Assembly: GCA_045544515.1 (NCBI GenBank)
Contig: JAZPZD010000002.1
Coordinates: forward strand, 179,714-243,713
Direction: 5' to 3'
DNA: 64,000 bases
Source of the DNA: RGIG8748 sp045544515
GTDB lineage: Bacteria; Bacillota; Clostridia; UMGS1810
The position numbers and the translations under genes are program-made. The notes below the pieces were generated by a model, which was not told the DNA's origin, did not search any database, and was given only the letters and a program-made list of their open reading frames with translations. Of the stretch, positions 7,926 to 15,978 are shown piece by piece. Each line of letters begins with the position of its first letter. Position 1 is the first letter of the stretch.

Positions 7926-9216
7926 GTATTATTTCCTTTAACTTTTCCAATGCCCTTTGAGATATAAGGGCGTTTTTTTCTCTCTTTTTGCGTACTCTCT
8001 GCCCCAGAGGCTCTATTATGCCGAATGTCACATTCATCGGCTGGAATGTACCCACAGAGCCCTCGCTTATATAATATCCCAGAGCACCCACTGCGGTATA
8101 ACGGGTAAAGTCTGTCATCTTCTTTTCGCAGATGTAGTTTGCCATATTAACTCCTGCACAAAGTCCCGATGACGCCGACTCCACATAGCCCTCGACACCT
8201 GTTATCTGCCCTGCAAAGAACACCTTGGGGTTATTAATAAGCTGATAATATTTATTAAGTACACCGGGGGAATTTATAAATGTGTTTCTGTGCATCACTC
8301 CGTAACGCACAAACTCCGCATTCTCCAAACCGGGTATCATAGAAAACACTCTCTTTTGCTCGCCGAATTTGAGGTGTGTCTGAAAGCCCACTATGTTATA
8401 GAGTGTACCGTCCTTGTTGTCCTGCCTCAACTGTACCACAGCGTACGGTTCCTTGCCGTCTTTGGGGTTTTCGAGCCCCACAGGCTTTAATGGTCCGAAA
8501 AGCAGGGTTTCCCTTCCCCTTTTTGCCATTACCTCAACAGGCATACAGCCCTCAAAGACGGTCTTTTTGTCCTCGTCATGAAGATGGGCGGTTTCAGCAT
8601 TTACAAGTGCATCGTAGAACAGGCTGTACTCCTCTTGGGTCATGGGGCAGTTGATATAGTCGTCTGTCCCTCTGCCGTATCTGGATGCCTTGTACGCTTT
8701 GGACATATCTATGCTCTCTGTTGTAACAATGGGTGCCGCCGCATCAAAAAAGTGAAGATAGTCCTTGCCTATAAGCTTTAGTATATTCTCATAGAGCATA
8801 TCCGAGGTAAGCGGCCCCGAGGCTACTATTGTATACTCGTCGGTATCAATCTCTGTTACTTCCTCGTTTATTATCTCTATGTTTTCGTTTTCGGTAAGCT
8901 TTTGGGTTACCAGTTTTGAAAAACCCACCCTGTCTACCGCAAGTGCTCCGCCTGCAGGAAGTCTTGTAGCGTCGGCACACTCCATAACAAGTGAGCCTAA
9001 TTGACGCATCTCCTCTTTGAGAAGTCCCACAGCGTTTTCGAGCATATCCGACCTCAAAGAATTGGAGCACACCAGCTCGCAAAACGACGGCAGATTGTGT
9101 GCCGGAGAATATTTGTGGGGTTTCATATCATAGAGCTTTACTTTTATTCCTCTTTTTGCCAACTGCCAGGCGGCTTCGCAGCCTGCAAGTCCTGCACCAA
9201 TTACTTTTACTTCCAT
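7912..9216 (-). CDS. trmFO: FAD-dependent tRNA uracil-54 C5-methyltransferase TrmFO
   Basis: Forms ribothymidine at position 54 of the T-loop using methylenetetrahydrofolate and FADH2. 434 residues, the normal length. The N-terminal dinucleotide motif VIGAGLAGCEAAWQLA binds FAD; FCELVCSNSLRSDMLENAVG carries the conserved cysteine region; GQITGVEGYVESASSG near 330 is a second FAD contact. Third gene of dprA-topA-trmFO as in many Firmicutes. The ribosome binding site is weak (AAAGG about 13 bases from the ATG). Confidence 0.96.
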   Translation of the reverse strand: MEVKVIGAGLAGCEAAWQLAKRGIKVKLYDMKPHKYSPAHNLPSFCELVCSNSLRSDMLENAVGLLKEEMRQLGSLVMECADATRLPAGGALAVDRVGFSKLVTQKLTENENIEIINEEVTEIDTDEYTIVASGPLTSDMLYENILKLIGKDYLHFFDAAAPIVTTESIDMSKAYKASRYGRGTDDYINCPMTQEEYSLFYDALVNAETAHLHDEDKKTVFEGCMPVEVMAKRGRETLLFGPLKPVGLENPKDGKEPYAVVQLRQDNKDGTLYNIVGFQTHLKFGEQKRVFSMIPGLENAEFVRYGVMHRNTFINSPGVLNKYYQLINNPKVFFAGQITGVEGYVESASSGLCAGVNMANYICEKKMTDFTRYTAVGALGYYISEGSVGTFQPMNVTFGIIEPLGQRVRKKREKNALISQRALEKLKEIIQEKA

Positions 9217-9234
9217 TTTTTATAAAAACCTTTC

Positions 9235-11295
9235 TTATTTTTTGACTTCGTCACATTCGGGGCAATATTTCTTCTTTGCTCTGCCTGCCTTTTCGTAAAG
9301 AACGCCCCCGCACTTTGAACATTTTTCGTCTGTGGGCTTATCCCACGAGGTAAAGTCGCACTCGGGATAGCCTGTGCAACCATAGAAAACCTTGCCTCTT
9401 TTGGACTTTTTCTCTATTACTTCCTTGCCGCATTTGGGGCAGGCAACACCTGTACCCTTTACGATAGCTTTGGTGTTTCTGCATTCGGGGAAGCCAGGAC
9501 AAGCCAGAAATCTTCCGAATCTGCCCTGCTTGTATACCATAAGTCTGCCGCATTTGTCACACTTAATGTCGGAAACCTCGTCCTTTATCTCTACATTGCC
9601 GATTTTTTCTTCGGCAAGAGAGAGCGTCTTTTCAAACGGACTATAGAAATCCTCTATGAGAGAGCGCCACTTTAGTTTGCCCTCTTCTACCTTATCGAGC
9701 TTTTCTTCCATATTGGCGGTAAAGGCAACATCTACTATGTTTTCAAAGTTTTCGCACATTATGGTATTAACTATTGTACCGAGCTCTGTCGGCATAAGGC
9801 TCTTTTTGCTGCGTACCACATAGCCTCTTGCAATGATTGTGGTGATAATTGGCGAATAGGTACTCGGTCTACCTATACCCTTTTCCTCCAGAATCTTAAT
9901 AAGCGATGCTTCGGTATAGCGTGCAGGCGGCTGTGTAAAGTGCTGCTCGCTCTCTACCTTGTCGCATTTTAATTCGTCGCCCTCATTAAGCGGAGGCAGC
10001 TTTGCCTCTTTCTTTTCGTCCAGGTCGTTGCTCTCGATGTAAAGGAGCGAAAATCCTGCAAACTTGACGGTGGAGCCTGCCGCGTGGAAGGTGTATCCGT
10101 TTGCCTCTATCTCGGCATTTACAGTGTCAAAAACCGCATCTGCCATCTGGCTGGACATAAATCTGTCCCATATGATTTTGTAAATCTTGTACTGGTCGCC
10201 ATTTAGCGAATCCTTTATGCTGTCTGGTGCAAGAGAGGGATAAGTAGGTCTTATCGCTTCGTGTGCGTCCTGGGCATTCTTTTTGGTTTTGTACACCTTG
10301 GCTTTTGAAGGCAGGTAGTCCTTGCCATAGGTCTTTTCGATGTAGGCTCTTGCCTCGGCAACAGCATCGTCGGACACTCTTAGTGAGTCTGTTCTCATAT
10401 AGGTAATAAGACCTATCTGGCCTTTTCCTTTGATGTTTATGCCCTCGTAGAGCTGCTGTGCCGCCTGCATGGTCCTCTGCGATGTAAAGGAGAGCTTTCT
10501 GCCTGCCTCCTGCTGAAGTGTGGAGGTAATAAACGGCGGTGCACTGGTCTTTTTCTTAACGGCATTTTTAATCTTTGTAACGGTAAATTTGCCTCCGTCC
10601 AAAGCCTTTAAGATCCTGTCGGCATCTTCGCCGTCTTTTATGTCTGTCTTTTTGCCGCCTTTTCCGTAGAAAGATGCCGCAAACTTTTTCTTACCGGAAT
10701 AGAGCTGGGCATCTATTGTCCAGTATTCCTTGGACTCAAAATCGTTTATCTCTTTTTCTCTGTCGCATATCAGCTTAGTGGCAACAGACTGAACTCTGCC
10801 GGCACTAAGACCTTTTCGTACTTTTTTCCAGAGGATAGGGCTTATCTTGTAGCCCACTATTCTGTCGAGCACTCTTCGTGCCTGCTGGGCATCAACCAGA
10901 CTTTCGTCTATTTCTCTGGGTTCCTTTATTCCTGCGGTAACCGCCTTTTTTGTAATTTCGTTAAATGTTACTCTGCACTTGGCTCCCTCTTCTATCTCCA
11001 AAAGGTTTGCAAGATGCCAGCTTATAGCCTCACCCTCGCGGTCAGGGTCAGTTGCAAGATATATCTTGGAGGCATTTTTTGCCTCTCTTTTTAAGCTCTT
11101 TACGAGGTCTCCCTTGCCCCTTATGGTGATGTATCTGGGTTCAAAGCCGTTTTCCACATCGATGCCAAGCTGACTTTTAGGAAGGTCAATGATGTGTCCC
11201 ATACTTGCAACAACGCTGTATCCGCTGCCCAGGTACTTCTTGATTGTGCCGGCTTTGGAGGGGGACTCCACTATTACTAATTTCTTCTTCGTCAT
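9235..11295 (-). CDS. topA: DNA topoisomerase I
   Basis: Type IA topoisomerase of 686 residues that relaxes negative supercoils. The Toprim domain is at the N-terminus (VESPSKAGTIKKYLG, ATDPDREGEA). The catalytic tyrosine lies in GLITYMRTDSLR (about 297). The C-terminus has three zinc-ribbon-like modules with paired CxxC motifs from about residue 575. The start at 11295 follows AAAGGAAAG. It lies between dprA (23 bases upstream) and trmFO (18 bases downstream). Confidence 0.97.
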   Translation of the reverse strand: MTKKKLVIVESPSKAGTIKKYLGSGYSVVASMGHIIDLPKSQLGIDVENGFEPRYITIRGKGDLVKSLKREAKNASKIYLATDPDREGEAISWHLANLLEIEEGAKCRVTFNEITKKAVTAGIKEPREIDESLVDAQQARRVLDRIVGYKISPILWKKVRKGLSAGRVQSVATKLICDREKEINDFESKEYWTIDAQLYSGKKKFAASFYGKGGKKTDIKDGEDADRILKALDGGKFTVTKIKNAVKKKTSAPPFITSTLQQEAGRKLSFTSQRTMQAAQQLYEGINIKGKGQIGLITYMRTDSLRVSDDAVAEARAYIEKTYGKDYLPSKAKVYKTKKNAQDAHEAIRPTYPSLAPDSIKDSLNGDQYKIYKIIWDRFMSSQMADAVFDTVNAEIEANGYTFHAAGSTVKFAGFSLLYIESNDLDEKKEAKLPPLNEGDELKCDKVESEQHFTQPPARYTEASLIKILEEKGIGRPSTYSPIITTIIARGYVVRSKKSLMPTELGTIVNTIMCENFENIVDVAFTANMEEKLDKVEEGKLKWRSLIEDFYSPFEKTLSLAEEKIGNVEIKDEVSDIKCDKCGRLMVYKQGRFGRFLACPGFPECRNTKAIVKGTGVACPKCGKEVIEKKSKRGKVFYGCTGYPECDFTSWDKPTDEKCSKCGGVLYEKAGRAKKKYCPECDEVKK

Positions 11296-11317
11296 ATATA
11301 TACTTTCCTTTCGGTAA

Positions 11318-12418
11318 TTATTCTGATTTCATATAAAACCCGCCGGGGAGCTTGATTATTGCTCCGGAGAGCTCCAGCATAAGCAGTTTTGCGTTTAAAT
11401 AACCCATGTCGAGCTTTGTCTCTTCCTGTATTTTGTCTATATGGACACTATCCGAGCCGATAGCACTTAGCACCATATCGTCGGGCGAATCAGTCTTTGG
11501 CTCCTCTAATGCAGATACCTTGTCACATTTATCTGAAAGTTCGGGATAATCGTACTTGTAATACGAAACAATGTCGTCTGCACCGGTAACAGCGTGTGCC
11601 CCGTCTTTGATAAGAAAGTTTGTTCCCTTGGAGCACATGGAATTTATTTCACCAGGCACCGCAAATACATCTCTTCCTTGCTCGGCGGCACACCTTGCCG
11701 TGATAAGTGAGCCGCTTTTGAAATCCGCCTCAACCACAACTACGCCATGGCTCACACCCGAGATAATTCTGTTTCTTTCCGGAAAGTGATACCTTTCAGC
11801 ACAGCTGCCCACAGGGTACTCGCTTATCACCATACCGTTTTTCATTATTTCGTTCATAAGACCGGCGTTGGCTCTGGGGTATGCTATGTCTACACCGCAG
11901 CCTATAACTGCAACTGTGGGAGATGAACCCCTCATGGCTCCTTTGTGGCAATATGCGTCTATCCCGTCTGCCATTCCGCTTACCACAACAACACCCGCAT
12001 TGGATAGCTTCTTTGACAGGGTCAGTGCACACTGCTGTCCGTATCTTGTGGGTTTCCTCGTGCCTACCATTGCTATGCAAAAGTGCTTGTTTAAATCTAT
12101 AAATTTGCCCCGTGTATAAATAAGCGTGGGGCAGTCGTCGGTGTTTTTGAGAATTTGCGGATACAGCGGACTGTCTATGTCGATTACCTTTATGCCCAGA
12201 TCCTCCAGATGCTCTATTTCTTCTATGCATCCGTCCAAATCCTTTTTGTTTAAACAGGCTATCTCTTCTTCACGCAAAAAGCCAAGCTCCTTATACTCCG
12301 AGGGACTGGCTTTGTATATGTTTTCTATATTTCCGAATACCTCTAAAAGCTTGTGCCTCTTTCGTCTTGAAATGGCGCATATGTGTCCGAGCCACAGCCA
12401 AAGGACCTTGCTGTCCAA
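11318..12418 (-). CDS. dprA: DNA-processing protein DprA
   Basis: Loads RecA on incoming single-stranded DNA during transformation. 366 residues: an N-terminal helical domain with helix-hairpin-helix character, a Rossmann-like core with MVGTRKPTRYG, SGMADGIDAYCHKGA and VIGCGVDIAYPR, and a C-terminal winged-helix segment (about 300-366). The start is TTG at 12418 with GGAG nine bases upstream. First gene of dprA-topA-trmFO. dprA is widely kept in non-competent bacteria, so it does not by itself prove competence. Confidence 0.95.
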   Translation of the reverse strand: MDSKVLWLWLGHICAISRRKRHKLLEVFGNIENIYKASPSEYKELGFLREEEIACLNKKDLDGCIEEIEHLEDLGIKVIDIDSPLYPQILKNTDDCPTLIYTRGKFIDLNKHFCIAMVGTRKPTRYGQQCALTLSKKLSNAGVVVVSGMADGIDAYCHKGAMRGSSPTVAVIGCGVDIAYPRANAGLMNEIMKNGMVISEYPVGSCAERYHFPERNRIISGVSHGVVVVEADFKSGSLITARCAAEQGRDVFAVPGEINSMCSKGTNFLIKDGAHAVTGADDIVSYYKYDYPELSDKCDKVSALEEPKTDSPDDMVLSAIGSDSVHIDKIQEETKLDMGYLNAKLLMLELSGAIIKLPGGFYMKSE

Positions 12419-12753
12419 AATATCATCTCCAAAAGTCTTTTACAAATACATTACTATAAAGATTTCATTTTGTAAAGAGGTTTTTTAAAAAAACTTATAT
12501 ATAATGTAGGAAACGGGTCCTTTTTTTATACAATTTTTGCGTTTTGGGGTTGAAGAAATTCAAAGTATCTTGAGATTTTATTGTGTAAAATATGCAAAAC
12601 ACCAATATCTTTTTTGATTCGTTTGGAAGTTATGCACAAAAATTCTGCTCGAATTTTGTTATGTATTAAAAAAGGAAAAAAGGGTACGGTATAGAAATAA
12701 TGAATTGAGAAGTATATTTTGATATACATTTAAAAACAAGGAGGATGATAGCA
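12419..12753. other. AT-rich divergent intergenic region
   Basis: 335 bases between divergent dprA and the EF-G paralogue. It is very AT-rich and contains a small inverted repeat (12639-12645 with 12651-12657). I see no pair of -35/-10 hexamers here that is convincing in either direction and no short gene. Promoters for both genes must lie here. Confidence 0.6.
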
Positions 12754-14811
12754 ATGATTAATACCGAAAAGATAAGGAATATGTGTATTCTGGCACATTC
12801 TAATGCAGGTAAAACCTCACTTTGCGAAGCAATGCTTCACAAGGCAGGGCTGATAGATCGCATAGGTACCACCGAAGACGGAAACACTGTATCGGACTTT
12901 GATGCAGAAGAAATAAAGAGAAAAATCTCGGTAAACACCTCTGTGATACCTGTAGAATGGAACGGCACCAAGATTAACCTTATAGACACTCCCGGAACTG
13001 CAGACTTTGTCGGCGAGCAGCTCGAGGGTGCATCTGTATGCGGAAGTGCCCTCATAGTAGTAAGCGGTAAATCGGGCGTAAGTGCAGGTACAGAGCGTGC
13101 GTGGAATATAGCCAAAAGCAAGGCAAAGATTGTTTTTGTAAACAAGCTCGACGATATGAAAGCCAACTATGCCAAGGTTGTAGAACAGCTAAATGATGTT
13201 TTCGGCAAGAGCATTGCTCCCTTTACATTCCCTATTAAAGAGGGCGACAGCCTCACAGGTTTTGTAGATGTAATAAAAATGCGTGCCAAGATGTTCTCCG
13301 AGGGCGGAGATACCCACCGCTACGAAGAAATCCCCGATGCGTTCAAGGATATCGCACAAAGAAGCCGCGACCTTCTGCTGGAGGCTGTGGCAGAGGTAAG
13401 CGAAGAGCTTATGGAAAAGTACTTCGGCGGAGAGGAATTTACCGAGGACGAAATCAAAGCCGCACTTAAAACAGGTATAAAAGACGGAACTGTAGTTCCC
13501 GTTATCTGCGGAAGTGTACAGGCAAAGATTGGTATTACACACCTTCTTAACACCATAGCCGACTATATGCCCGCACCAAACGAATTTATGCATATCGAAG
13601 GCGAAAACAAAAAGACCGGCGAAATCGAAGAGATTATATGTGACAAAGATAAGCCGCTTGTTGTTCATATATTTAAAACTGTTGTAGACAACTATGTGGG
13701 CAAGCTCTCGTACTTCAAGGTTCTCTCGGGCACTCTGAAATCAGATACAACCCTTGTAAACCCTGCAAAAGGCAAGGAAGAAAAGATATCCAAAATCTAT
13801 GTGGTGCGAGGCAAAAAGCAGACCGAAGTGGGCGAGCTTCTTGCAGGCGACATTGGTGCCACAGCAAAGCTTGTGATTACAGAAACCGGCGACACGCTGT
13901 GCGATGCGTCGCTGCCTGTAGCTATAGGTGCCATAAGCTTCCCCAAGCCAAATCTCTCTATGGCTATTGAGCCAAAGGCAAAGGGCGACGAAGAAAAAAT
14001 AAGCGCAGGACTAAACAAACTTGCCAGCGAAGACAAGACCTTTACATACGAAAGAAACCACGAAACTCACGAATCCATAATTTCGGGCGTGGGCGAACAG
14101 CACATCAATATTATCTGCTCCAAGCTGGAGGGCAAGTTTGGTGTATCTGTTAACCTCAAAGAGCCCAAAATCCCATACAGAGAGGCTATCAAATCCAAGG
14201 TCAAGGTTGAGGGCAAACACAAGAAGCAGTCCGGCGGACACGGTCAGTACGGCCATGTGTGGATTGAGTTTGAGCCCACAGTGAGCGACGAACTCGTGTT
14301 TGAAGAAAAGGTAGTAGGCGGAGCTGTCCCCAAGAACTTCTTCCCTGCTGTAGAAAAAGGCATACGGGATGCTATGAAAGAGGGCGTGCTTGCGGGATAT
14401 CCCGTAGTTAACTTAAAGGCGACCCTTTTGGACGGTTCGTATCACTCGGTTGACTCTTCGGAAATGGCGTTTAAGACGGCGGCAACTATTGCATACAAAG
14501 AGGGTCTGCCCAAGGCAAAACCCGTGATACTTGAGCCCGTGGGCACTGCCAAGGTGGTAGTTCCCAATGCGTACACAGGCGATGTGGTAGGCGACCTCAA
14601 CAAGAGGCGAGGCAGAATACTCGGTATGAATCCTCTGGACAATGCCTCCACCGAGATTGAATCGATAGTTCCTGCATCCGAAATGCAAAAGTACGCAACG
14701 GATCTGAGGGCACTTACAAACGGCAGAGGCACCTTTGATTACGAAATCACCAACTACGAAGAAGCACCGCAGATGATAGCAGACAAGGTTATTGCCGAAG
14801 CTAAAAAGTAA
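12754..14811 (+). CDS. EF-G-like translation factor GTPase
   Basis: Paralogue of elongation factor G with 685 residues and all five EF-G domains. G1 is AHSNAGKTS (14-22), G4 is NKLD (130-133). G3 is DTPGTADF (78-85), so the histidine that activates water in canonical EF-G (DTPGHVDF) is Thr82. The domain IV tip motif is SGGHGQYGHVWIEFEP. These features place it with the EF-G-like proteins that accompany a normal fusA elsewhere. The ATG at 12754 is chosen because GGAGG directly abuts an earlier in-frame ATG at 12745. Function is unknown. It stands alone with its own terminator. Confidence 0.9.
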   Translation: MINTEKIRNMCILAHSNAGKTSLCEAMLHKAGLIDRIGTTEDGNTVSDFDAEEIKRKISVNTSVIPVEWNGTKINLIDTPGTADFVGEQLEGASVCGSALIVVSGKSGVSAGTERAWNIAKSKAKIVFVNKLDDMKANYAKVVEQLNDVFGKSIAPFTFPIKEGDSLTGFVDVIKMRAKMFSEGGDTHRYEEIPDAFKDIAQRSRDLLLEAVAEVSEELMEKYFGGEEFTEDEIKAALKTGIKDGTVVPVICGSVQAKIGITHLLNTIADYMPAPNEFMHIEGENKKTGEIEEIICDKDKPLVVHIFKTVVDNYVGKLSYFKVLSGTLKSDTTLVNPAKGKEEKISKIYVVRGKKQTEVGELLAGDIGATAKLVITETGDTLCDASLPVAIGAISFPKPNLSMAIEPKAKGDEEKISAGLNKLASEDKTFTYERNHETHESIISGVGEQHINIICSKLEGKFGVSVNLKEPKIPYREAIKSKVKVEGKHKKQSGGHGQYGHVWIEFEPTVSDELVFEEKVVGGAVPKNFFPAVEKGIRDAMKEGVLAGYPVVNLKATLLDGSYHSVDSSEMAFKTAATIAYKEGLPKAKPVILEPVGTAKVVVPNAYTGDVVGDLNKRRGRILGMNPLDNASTEIESIVPASEMQKYATDLRALTNGRGTFDYEITNYEEAPQMIADKVIAEAKK

Positions 14812-14817
14812 TATAAA

Positions 14818-14852
14818 GGGTACGGCTTGCAAATGAGCCGTACCCGTTTTTT
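14818..14852. terminator. Terminator of the EF-G-like gene
   Basis: A perfect 10-bp GC-rich stem (14818-14827 with 14836-14845, loop of 8) followed by a T-tract on the plus strand. The convergent dehydrogenase gene ends at 14851, so the hairpin also lies just past its stop and may serve both. Confidence 0.9.
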
Positions 14853-15846
14853 ATTTCTGTCTGGGGATATATTTCACTTCGTTTTTTAGACTTCCTGTTT
14901 CAAAATATTCATCAATGCCCGAAAGGGTAGTTTCTGCTATGTTTTCTAATGCTTCGTTGGTCAAAAACGCCTGATGCGAGGTAATCAGGACATTTGGCAT
15001 AGATATAAGCCTTGCCAGGATATCGTCGTGCACTATATGTGCCGAGTTGTCCTCAAAGAACAGGTCGGACTCCTCCTCGTACACATCAAGACACGCTCCG
15101 CCTATTTTTTTGTCCTTTATAGCCTCCAGAAGTGCCTCTGCATCTACCAGAGAGCCTCTTGAGGTATTTATTATTATTGCACCCTTTTTCATACGGGAGA
15201 TGGCACTATCGTCTATCATATGATAGTTTTCCTTGGTAAGCGGACAATGCAGGGATATTATATCCGATTTTTTGAGCAGTGTGTCCAAATCCGTATATTC
15301 AACATCAAATTTCTTGTCGGGATACAAGTCGTAGGCAATCACATTCATTCCAAAGCCCTTGCATATCTTGCAGAAAACCTTGCCTATTTTTCCCGTTCCT
15401 ATTACGCCCATTGTTTTGCCGTTTAAGTTAAAGCCTGTGAGGTTGTTAAGGCTAAAATTAAAATCCTTTGAGCGTATATATGCCTTGTGTATTCTTCTCA
15501 CTGATGTAAGCAGCATCCCGAGTGCGTGCTCTGCAACTGCGTGCGGCGAGTAGGCAGGGACTCTTATCACCTTTATTTTGTCTTTTGCCGCCTTGAGATT
15601 GACATTGTTAAACCCTGCACATCTTAATGCTACAAGCTCCACATCAAACGACGACAAAAGGTCTATTACATCGGCATCTACGGTGTCGTTTACAAAGACG
15701 ATTACCGCATCATACCCTTTGGCAAGCTCTGCCGTATCGGCGGTGAGCTTGGTTTCAAAATATTTTATCTTCAGATTATCGCCCTTAAGTCTTTCGAACG
15801 AGTCGATATCGTATGGCTTTGAATCAAACATTGCTACCTTTATCAT
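14851..15846 (-). CDS. D-2-hydroxyacid dehydrogenase (D-lactate dehydrogenase-like)
   Basis: NAD-dependent dehydrogenase of 331 residues. The Rossmann motif is GVIGTGKIGKVF (about 146-157). The catalytic Arg lies in INTSRGSLVD, the Glu in the LDVYEEE region and the His in VLITSHQAFLTNEAL. The SHQAFLT context is characteristic of fermentative D-lactate dehydrogenases (LdhA type) rather than SerA. The ATG at 15846 follows AAAAGGAG; the frame extends 26 codons further without a better start. Pyruvate to D-lactate is the likely reaction; 2-hydroxyisocaproate-type substrates are possible. Confidence 0.85.
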   Translation of the reverse strand: MIKVAMFDSKPYDIDSFERLKGDNLKIKYFETKLTADTAELAKGYDAVIVFVNDTVDADVIDLLSSFDVELVALRCAGFNNVNLKAAKDKIKVIRVPAYSPHAVAEHALGMLLTSVRRIHKAYIRSKDFNFSLNNLTGFNLNGKTMGVIGTGKIGKVFCKICKGFGMNVIAYDLYPDKKFDVEYTDLDTLLKKSDIISLHCPLTKENYHMIDDSAISRMKKGAIIINTSRGSLVDAEALLEAIKDKKIGGACLDVYEEESDLFFEDNSAHIVHDDILARLISMPNVLITSHQAFLTNEALENIAETTLSGIDEYFETGSLKNEVKYIPRQK

Positions 15847-15913
15847 ACTTTGTTCTCCTTTTTTAGTTTTGTCTATTATTTTTTGACAAAGAACAAAATA
15901 TATGCACAAAAAA

Positions 15914-15942
15914 ACACAAATCCGCAAAATGCGGATTTGTGT
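15914..15942. terminator. Bidirectional terminator after the S-layer-domain gene
   Basis: A perfect 12-bp stem (15914-15925 with 15931-15942, loop of 5) with T-runs on both strands. It lies 36 bases after the stop of the S-layer-domain gene and upstream of the dehydrogenase, so it separates the two transcripts. Confidence 0.92.
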
Positions 15943-15978
15943 TTTTATATTTATGTTGTTTTCAAACGAAAGTTTTTA

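Noticed and set aside
13189..13668. Long antisense frame inside the EF-G-like gene
   Set aside because: Shadow of strong codon bias in the real gene; no start context and no protein features.
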